64,000 nt of DNA from Bretschneidera sinensis (taxonomy: Eukaryota; Streptophyta; Magnoliopsida; Brassicales; Akaniaceae): positions 111,953,036 to 112,017,035 of the forward strand of contig CM043699.1 in assembly GCA_023935145.1 (NCBI GenBank), written 5' to 3'. The notes under the pieces are model-generated. The model saw only the letters and a list, made by a program, of their open reading frames with translations, ran no database searches and was not told where the DNA came from. Positions 56,701-64,000 of this stretch are shown here, piece by piece (within the stretch, counting starts at the first letter, position 1; every line of letters starts with the position of its first letter). A program made the position numbers and the translations under genes.

Positions 56701-57308
56701 AATTATATTTTAATCCAGATACCACCTCAAAACATCTCAGAATTCTTTTAATACACTTAAAATCTTCCTCTCTTGCATCAAAGAAAATGAACATATCATC
56801 TGCAAATTGCTAATGAGAGATTCTGAAATCACTATTACCCACCTGAACCCCACTAATGAGTTGGGGTTGCATTGCCTTCTTCATCAGTTTATCATACAAG
56901 ATAAGCCTTCTACCACGATATTAGAAAGGAACAGGGATTGGGGATCACCTTGACGCAAGCTATGTTCCACTACAAATTCCCTCGTTACTGATCCATTTTA
57001 AAGCATAGAAACAAGAACTGAAGAAATACATTCTTGGATCCAACTCCTCCATTTCAACCCAAACCACATTCTTCCAAGCATAAAATCCAAGAACTCCCGG
57101 TCAACACCATCACAAGCTTTTTCAAAATCGACTTTGAAAAGAACCTCACCCCTCAGATTTTTCTTAAGGCAGTCAACCATTTTAGAGGCAATCAAAATTC
57201 CATCCATGATATTTCTGTCTTCCATAAAAGATATGATTGTGTTCTGTCCACCACTGTTTTAATCACTATCCTCAATCTGTTAGCCAAAAATTTTGCCAAA
57301 ACATTATA
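56700..57308 (-). pseudogene. LINE-2 reverse transcriptase, middle part
   Basis: The minus-strand stretch 57225-56998 (EDRNIMDGILIASKMVDCLK, LFKVDFEKA) is the RT palm. The frame shifts and continues LRQGDP and HQQFADDMFIFFDA-like text near 56800, where the catalytic F/YADD is kept. It joins 62517 across E6: GSL ... YK at the target site. Confidence 0.82.
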
Positions 57309-57313
57309 CAAAC

Positions 57314-57839
57314 TGTTGAATAATTATGCCTTGAATTAGTGGTGGACCAAAAATTGTCTAAAGTTGAGTCCACTTCTTGCATAATTTGTGACTTTTGTTT
57401 GTGGGTCAAAAGTATCTTCTACTTTAGGCCATGGTGGAAGACAAAGTGGAAGACAAAGTTCACTTTGGTATAATTGGAGAACAAAATGATGAGCAACAAA
57501 ATAATGAGCATTCATTGTTGTTTGTCCTTTGGAACTTTTGTGAGCCTATAAAAGGCATTCCAATTTGAAGCATTCCATCATCAAGTAACATCAAGAATCA
57601 TCAAGTGAAAGAGAAGTTAAGAGAGAAATTGTGAGATTGTGTGTATTGGCTAAAGCCAATTTTGTAAACACTCTTTGTATATTTTCTCACTATAGTGAAA
57701 TTTGCCTGTTGGCCTCTGCCCGTGGACGTAGGCTTTAAGCCGAACCACGTAAATTTGTTATCTCCATATTTATCTTACTTTATTGTTTTGTGATTATTAC
57801 TCGATCAAATTACGATCCTGTCACGATCCATTTCTAACA
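57314..57839 (+). repeat. E6 5' LTR
   Basis: TGTTGAATAATT to TTTCTAACA. TATA box TATAAAA at 57547-57553 in GAGCCTATAAAAGG. R-U5 contains CCGTGGACGTAGGC and GAACCACGTAAAT. Confidence 0.96.
57547..57553 (+). promoter_or_regulatory. TATA box of E6 5' LTR
   Basis: TATAAAA, 233 bp into the LTR; the same site occurs in the 3' LTR at 62219-62225. Confidence 0.75.
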
Positions 57840-57842
57840 AAC

Positions 57843-57854
57843 TGATATCAGAGC
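57843..57854 (+). other. E6 primer-binding site
   Basis: TGATATCAGAGC, three bases after the LTR, one base different from the TGGTATCAGAGC initiator-Met tRNA complement. Confidence 0.88.
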
Positions 57855-57945
57855 TTGCAGGTGGTAAATTTCTGTCTGTTTTTCTGTGAGTTTACTGTTC
57901 ATGTGAATAGTAAAATTTTGTTCAGGATCATTTTGTTCGATCGAG

Positions 57946-58713
57946 ATGTCAACAATGAAGTTTGATATTGAGAAGTTTGATGGAAACAGCAGTTTCAGTC
58001 TATGGCAAGTTCGTATGTTAGCCATTCTAACCCAAAATGGCTTGAAGAAAGCACTACTGGGGAAAGTCAAGATGCCTACCGGCATGAGTGATGAAGATTG
58101 GGATGACCTGGATGACAAGGCTCTATCCGCAATCCAACTGAGTCTTTCAAATGATGTCTTACAACAAGTTCTGTCAGAGAAGATTTCTGCAGACTTATGA
58201 GCCAAGCTAGAGGAGTTGTACTTGACTAAATCCTTGGCCAACAGGTTGGTTTTGAAGCAACGCCTTTATGGTCTCCACATGACGGAAGGTTCCTCTCTCA
58301 AGTCCCATATCAGTGAGTTTATCTCAATTATTAATGATTTGAAAAATCTTGAAGTTATTATTGGGTCTGAAGATCAAGCTCTCTTATTATTATGTTCATT
58401 ACCACTCTCATATAAAAATTTTAGAGACACTATAATTTATGGTAGGGAAGAATTAAATTTTGATGATGTAATATCTTCCCTTATGAGTAAGGAGAAATTA
58501 GATAATGAACTTTTGTCTAGTAAGTCTGACGATCAGGGCTCTAGTCTTGTTGCAAGAGGCAGATCCAATGACAGAGGCTTTGATGGTGGCAAGAATAGAA
58601 GAAGATCAAAGTCAAGAGGAAAGCATAAAAATTTGACTTGCAATTATTGCAAGAAGAAGGGACACATCGTAGCGGAATGCTACAAGCTGCAGAACAAAAA
58701 TAAGAATGAATGA
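57946..58713 (+). pseudogene. E6 gag part of the polyprotein
   Basis: ATG 57946 starts the one reading frame that runs to 61911. In-frame stops lie at 58198-58200 and 58711-58713. The copia gag core reads FDGNSSFSLWQVRMLAIL, then LVLKQRLYGLHM and FDDVISSLMSKEKL. The knuckle C-N-Y-C-K-K-K-G-H-I-V-A-E-C lies at about 58639-58680. It forms the particle and binds element RNA. Confidence 0.93.
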
Positions 58714-60513
58714 CAAAATGACAAGGGCAAGCAGAAGGAAGAAACAGCTGATGCTGATGTAGCAGAAGAAAAAGGTGATGATGTTCTATTTGCAACCAAC
58801 AAGTCCAGATCCAATGACGAGTGGATTCTTGATTCTAGATGTTCTTATCATATGTGCCCCAACAGAGATTGGTTCTCTACATATGATTCTTTTGAAGGTG
58901 GAGTTGTGTTAATGGGCAATAATGCCACTTGCAAAACTGTTGGTGTAGGCACAGTAAAAATCAAGATGCATGATGGAGTTGTCAGGACATTGACTGATGT
59001 CAGACATGTACTTGATTTGAAGAAAAATCTTATTTCTTTGGGCATTCTGGATGCCAATGGCTGCAAAACTGTGATTGAGTATAGGAACATGAAAATTTCC
59101 CGTGGTGCTCTTGTTCTCATGAAAGGAAAGAAGTCTGGCAGTCTATACACCTTATTGGGTTCAACAGTTATAGGCTCTGCAGCAGTTTCCTCATCCATGT
59201 CAGATTCAGACTCTACCAAGTTGTGGCATATGCGTCTAGGACATATGAGTGAGCAGGGATTAGCTGTACTTAGTAAAAGAGGTCTTCTGCCTGAAAGAAA
59301 GATTGGGAAGCTGGATTTTTGTGAGCATTGTGTCTTTGGAAAGCAGAAAAGAGTCAGCTTCAACACTGCAATTCACGTAACCAAAGGTACTCTTGATTAC
59401 ATTCATTCTGATCTATGGGGGCCTTCTCGTGAAATTTCCAAAGGAGGAGCCAGATACTTGCTAACGATTATTGATGATTTTTCTATAAAGACTTTGGTCT
59501 ATTTTCTCAGGCACAAGAATGAGGTATTTGGTATTTCCAAGCAATGGAAGACCTTATTGGAGAAGCAGACCGGGAAGCTAGTCAAGAGACTCAGAACAGA
59601 TAATGGTCTTGAGTTTTGTGATTCAGAGTTTAATCAATTCTGCAAAGATGAAGGCATTGTCAGACATCGGATGGTGAGAAAGACACCACAACAGAATGGT
59701 GTCGCAGAGAGGATGAATCGAACACTGTTAGAAAGAGCTCGATGTATGCTTTCTAACGCAGATCTTGGCAAGGAATTTTGGGCAGAAGCAGTCAATTTGG
59801 CATGTCATTTGGTGAACCACTCTCCTCACAGATCACTTGAACTTAAGATACCTGAAGAGGTATGGTCAGGTAGCCCTCATGATTAATCTAACGTAAGAAT
59901 ATTTGGTTGCCCTGCATATGCTCATGTGAATGAAGGAAAATTGGAGCCTAGGGCGAAGAAATGTATTTTTCTTGGTTATGCTTATGGTGTTAAGGGTTTT
60001 CGCTTATGGTGTCATGATACTCATAAGTTTATGATTAGCAGAGATGTTACTTTTGATGAATCTGCTATGCTTCACCCTAGAAAAGAATTGTCTATTCAGT
60101 GTGATACAGGAAAGAAGAATGCACAAGAGAAGGTGGAGCTTGAGGTTGATACCTCATCATCTGCAAATCCTAATCCTATTCAGCCAGGAAGTTCGTCTCC
60201 AGGTGGAGAGACACACCATGAAGCTGAGCATCATACTCTAGCTGGTGGAAGACAAAGGAGACAGATAAAACCACCCCAACGGTATGGTTTTGAAGATATG
60301 TTGGCTTATGCATTAAATGTTGCAGAAACCATTGATGTCGCCAATCCAACCTCATACTCTGAGGCCATCAGTTCATCTAATTCAGACAAATGGCTCGTTG
60401 CGATGCATGAAGAGATGGAATCTCTAAAGAAAAATGACACTTGGAAATTGGTCGAACCACCTAATGGTAAGAAAATTATCGGGTGTAAATGGATATTTAA
60501 GAAGAAGGAATGA
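58714..60513 (+). pseudogene. E6 protease and integrase part of the polyprotein
   Basis: The same frame continues. The protease motif is [11 protein letters not shown], so the glycine of the D-S-G active site is Arg. The integrase finger ([10 protein letters not shown], then CEHCVFGK) and core are present: [23 protein letters not shown] supply the D, D and E. Stops lie at 59884-59886 and 60511-60513. The C-terminal integrase extension includes a Ser/Pro linker at about 60140-60230. Confidence 0.93.
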
Positions 60514-61911
60514 GTCACTGGTGTTGAAGACACCAAGTATAAGGCACAATTAGTAGCGAAAGGCTACAGTCAGGTGGAGGGAGTTGATTTTAATGATGTT
60601 TTCTCTCCAATTGTTAGACATACTTTTATTCGTGTCTTACTTGCTTTAGTTGCAATGCATAATTTGGAGTTGGAGCAACTTGATGTGAAAACAGCCTTTC
60701 TTCATGGTGATCTTGATGAACAAATCTATATACAGCAACCAGAAGGTTTTGAAGTTGAAGGCAAGGAAGATAATGTTTGTCTTCTAAAGAAATCCTTGTA
60801 TGGACTCAAGCAGTCTCCACGCTTGTGGTATCGAAGGTTTGACTCTTTTATGCTGAGTATTGGATTTTCTAGATGCAAGTATGATAGTTGTGTCTACTAT
60901 CAAAGACTTGATGATGGTACTTTCATATATTTGTTGCTATATGTTGTTGACATGTTGATTGCAGCAAAGAACATATATGAAATTAATAGATTGAAATCTC
61001 AGCTAAATGATGAATTTGAGATGAAAGACCTAGGTGCAGCAAAGAAAATTTCGGGAATGGAGATCAACAGAGACATAAGTGCAGGTAGATTATTTCTGTC
61101 ACAACAGAAATATATTGAGAAAGTCCTGAAACGTTTTAGTATGCATGATGCTAAACCTGTGAGTACTCTTTTAGCTTCTCACTTTAGATTATCAGCATCC
61201 ATGTCACCACAGTCAGAAGAAGAGATAATGAATATGTCTAGAGTTCCTTATTCTAGTGCAGTGGGAAGTATTATGTATGCAATGGTTTGCACTCGACTAG
61301 ATATCTCACATGTTGTCAGTGTAGTTAGCAGATATTTGTCCTGTCCAGGAAAAACTCATTGGCAAGCTGTCAAGTGGATTTTGAGATATTTGAAGGGTAC
61401 TTCTACTGCTTGTTTGGAATTCGGTAAAACTTCTAACAATCTAGCTGGATATGTGGATTCAGATTTTGTAGGTGATTTGGATAGGAGAAGATCAATTACA
61501 GGTTATGTATTTACTATTGGGACTTGTGCAGTCAGTTGGAAAGCTACCTTGCAGCCGACAGTTGCATTGTCTACTATAGAGGCAGAATTTATGGCTGTTA
61601 CAGAAGCTGCCAAAGAAGCCATTTGGTTAAGAGGTATACTTAATGAACTCAGTTTGGAAACAAATAAAACTGTAGTTTATTGTGACAGTCAGAGTGCTAT
61701 ACATTTGACGAAGGGTCAGATGCATCATGAGAGAACTAAACACATTGATGTGAAGTATCACTTTATTCGGGATATTGTGGCTCAAGGTGATGTTATTGTA
61801 AGAAAGATTGACACTCTGAATAATCCAGCTGATATGCTGACAAAATCTCTTCCCATTACCAAGTTCACACACTGCATGGACTTGGTTGGTGTTGCACAGC
61901 ATTTGCATTAG
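60514..61911 (+). pseudogene. E6 reverse transcriptase and RNase H part of the polyprotein
   Basis: Open to the final TAG (61909-61911). RT blocks [20 protein letters not shown] and [14 protein letters not shown] are typical copia. The catalytic motif reads YVVDMLIA, with one Asp of the family YVDD replaced by Val. RNase H has [31 protein letters not shown] and [20 protein letters not shown], so its acidic residues are kept. Confidence 0.95.
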
Positions 61912-61972
61912 ACCCTTCGGGGTTGTTTGGCAGAGGTTGAAGCTTTTATTTTCACTATTGTCAAATTCAAGT

Positions 61973-61985
61973 CAAGGTGGAGATT
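61973..61985 (+). other. E6 polypurine tract
   Basis: AAGGTGGAGATT directly before the 3' LTR, the standard plus-strand primer of copia elements. Confidence 0.88.
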
Positions 61986-62511
61986 TGTTGAATAATTATG
62001 CCTTGAATTAGTGGTGGACCAAAAATTGTCTAAAGTTGAGTCCACTTCTTGCATAATTTGTGGCTTTTGTCTGTGGGTCAAAAGCATCTTCTACTTTAGG
62101 CCATGGTGGAAGACAAAGTGGAAGACAAAGTTCACTTTGGTATAATTGGAGAACAAAATGATGAGCAACAAAATGATGAGCATTCATTGTTGTTTGTCCT
62201 TTGGAACTTTTGTGAGCCTATAAAAGGCATTCCAATTTGAAGCATTCCATCATCAAGTAACATCAAGAATCATCAAGTGAAAGAGAAGTTAAGAGAGAAA
62301 TTGTGAGATTGTGTGTATTGACTAAAGCCAATTTTGTAAACACTCTTTGTATATTTTCTCACTATAGTGAAATTTGCCTGTTGGCCTCTGCCCGTGGACG
62401 TAGGCTTTAAGCCGAACCACGTAAATTTGTTGTCTCCATATTTATCTTACTTTATTGTTTTGTGATTATTACTCGATCAAATTACGATCCTGTCACGATC
62501 CATTTCTAACA
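61986..62511 (+). repeat. E6 3' LTR
   Basis: 526 bp, same length as the 5' LTR, six transitions apart (for example GTGACTT/GTGGCTT and GTTATCTCC/GTTGTCTCC). Followed by CAAAC. Confidence 0.96.
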
Positions 62512-62516
62512 CAAAC

Positions 62517-64000
62517 TACCAATGAGACTTATAGGACTATAATCCTTCAAACTATAGGGACATTCTGATTTAGAAATAAGAGCAATAAAGGAATTATTCA
62601 ACCCCTTTGTTAATTTGGCATTTTGGTGAAATTCCTTCAAGAACAACATGAAGTCTTCCTTCAACATGCCCCAATTATCCCGAATAAAACCTATATTAAA
62701 CCCATATGGTCTAGGAGCCTTGTTTGCATCACACCCATCCAAAGCCCTCAGCCCTTCATCTTCAGTAAAATCAGCATCCAATCATCTACTTTGATCCTCT
62801 GAAATTCTGTTGCACTCGACCCCAACCATCAATGGATTCACTGCCTCATTTCTCTTCAAATGATTTCTAAAATGCTCTACCATTTTCTCTTTAAACAACG
62901 AAGGATTAGATACCAACTACTCTTCAAATTCGAAAGACCAAATATGATTTCGGGTCTTTCTACCATTTGCAACTAAATGAAAAAATCTGCAGTTTTGCTT
63001 ATGTTTCCTTAGCCATTGGATCCTAGATTTTTGTCTTCATTTAGACTCTTCAACCCTGTATAATTTCCATAAATTCCCAAGTATCAGACTGAAATTCTCC
63101 TAATCCTCCTTAGAACAAGGTTGAGTCTCTACTTTACATTCCAACAACATTATTCTCTCATCTAATTCAGAAATTTGTGCAGCTAAATTACAAACCTGAG
63201 ACTTAGCCCAAGTTTTAATAGACATTTTTACTGCTCCCAAATTCCTGTGAATTCTAAAACCTGCCCAACCCCTAACATAATTCTCAGTCCAAGCTTTCTT
63301 GACAACCTCCTTAAAATTGGGAAGATGAAGCCAATGGTTATAAAATCGAAATGGCCGAAGCCCCTAATCCACTTCCACATCTCCAAGGTATATGGGAGAA
63401 TGATCAGAAAAAGAACTAGGCAACGTCCACTGTTTTAACGAAATATATTTCGTTAACCATTTCCCATCAATTAAGAACCTGTCCAGCCTACACAACGTTG
63501 GTGATTCCCTGTTGCTTGACCACATAAACCTCTTTCCCAATAAGGTAAATCAACCAGAGCCACTTATTAAATAAATTCCGCAAAAGAATTAACAACTCTC
63601 ACTTTCTCAAAACTATGTAACGCATTATTGAAATCTCCCCCTACACTCCAAGCCCATGGATAAACTCCTTTCAAATCAATCAGTGACTCCCAGAAAACCT
63701 TCATTTCTCCCTCAAAGTTGGGGGCATAAAAATTCAAGACAGAACAACTAAGACCCACACCAATAATTCTTCCTATCAATAGAAAAAATCAAAAATTTAT
63801 AATTGAATTTTTCACATTAAAAAAACCTTCTTTTATGATGCATATCAAAGCCCCAGAAGCTCCTTCTAATTTTTCTCAAAACCATTTACAGTTTCCTATC
63901 CCAGTTTAGTCGCTTGCAACATAATTAAATCAGGTTTCCCTCTAATACTGACTTTCCAAACTGTACTTCTTTTCTGTGCCCTCCCAAGACCTTATACATT
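62517..64000 (-). pseudogene. LINE-2 endonuclease and RT start
   Basis: Minus strand from the window end: endonuclease text LIMLQATKLGWDRKL (the family Q-E-T-K appears as Q-A-T-K), then NFYAPNFEGEMKVFWESLID and SVGGDFNNAL (63779-63567), and the RT entry DGCDANKAPRPYGFNIGFIR, LNNSFIALISKSE and DYSPISLIGSL (62781-62517). Stops and frame changes occur throughout, including the stretch 63560-62790. No other gene is visible there. Confidence 0.82.

Larger units (their letters stand above)
57314..62511 (+). mobile_element. E6: full-length Tork-type Ty1/copia retrotransposon, young but inactivated
   Basis: 5198 bp with LTRs 57314-57839 and 61986-62511 (526 bp each) and identical target duplications CAAAC (57309-57313, 62512-62516). 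Primer site, polypurine tract and a single gag-pol frame are all present. LTRs differ at six positions, all transitions. Four nonsense codons and two active-site changes mean it cannot make functional enzymes. Confidence 0.96.
51250..64000 (-). mobile_element. LINE-2: plant L1-type LINE ORF2, split by three insertions
   Basis: Pieces on the minus strand: 64000-62517 (endonuclease and RT start), 57308-56700 (RT middle), about 55734-54374 (zinc-finger RT-associated part and RNase H start) and 51475-51250 (RNase H end). The gaps are E6 (57314-62511), a decayed copia fragment (about 55735-56700) and a chromovirus complex (51476-54373). Domain order is that of one ORF2. The 5' end is off-window. 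Confidence 0.82.

Noticed and set aside
1..64000. tRNA, rRNA or other structured RNA genes
   Set aside because: None recognised. Short tRNA-complementary stretches are retrotransposon primer sites.

Overview
This is plant nuclear DNA, almost certainly from a eudicot. The evidence is Athila/Tat-type and chromovirus Ty3 elements, Sirevirus and Tork-type Ty1 elements, plant L1 LINEs with RRM-type ORF1, CACTA/hAT/Harbinger remnants, and one spliced NAC transcription-factor gene. No bacterial or organellar genes were seen. The species cannot be named from sequence alone.

Layout. Bases 1-40860 are a deep nest of transposons. A Ty3 Athila/Tat element E1 (+, 1-5717, 5' end off-window) sits in a second Athila/Tat element E2 (-, 5718-14456, itself carrying a solo LTR at 9093-10456). 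E2 abuts a CACTA terminus (14457-14603), which abuts the gag of a Ty1 Sirevirus E3 (+, 14604-22652). E3 ends inside the integrase of a chromovirus E4 (-, 22653-36873 plus LTR to 37191). E4 is interrupted a second time, inside its reverse transcriptase, by a 9.4-kb tandem array of gene-less LTR units (24028-33416: four LTRs, three internal regions, one flanking 5-bp target duplication). E4 abuts a LINE ORF1 (37192-about 40860), which also holds a hAT element with an 8-bp target duplication and a copia-like LTR segment. Bases 40861-44509 are AT-rich intergenic DNA. A Sirevirus LTR fragment (44510-45415) lies just downstream of the only convincing host gene, a three-exon NAC gene on the minus strand (45653-47682, 488 aa). 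Bases 47683-51249 are AT-rich and include a Harbinger/Tourist-like element. From 51250 to the end is a second LINE (ORF2, minus strand). It is split by a rearranged chromovirus-derived complex (51476-54373), a decayed copia 3' end (about 55735-56700), and a young full-length Tork-type copia E6 (57314-62511, identical CAAAC duplications, LTRs differing at 6 of 526 bases).

The array LTRs and internal regions match the LTR and 3' non-coding region of E1, so the array is probably a set of non-autonomous derivatives that depended on an E1-like partner. They lost all genes but kept the primer site, the polypurine-like tracts and a conserved 3' non-coding block. E1 and E3 belong to different superfamilies, yet both carry an extra ORF after pol with a plant-transposon-type domain and a C-terminal coiled coil. 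In both, clusters of a short self-complementary motif occur in the LTR upstream of the TATA box and again upstream of the extra ORF. A different motif of the same kind sits in the E2 LTR. A chromovirus-derived element without gag-pol carries a fragment resembling an RRM of a polypyrimidine-tract-binding protein. These are the most interesting observations. Nearly all transposon genes are broken; the exceptions are the uninterrupted 438-aa extra ORF of E3 and the NAC gene.
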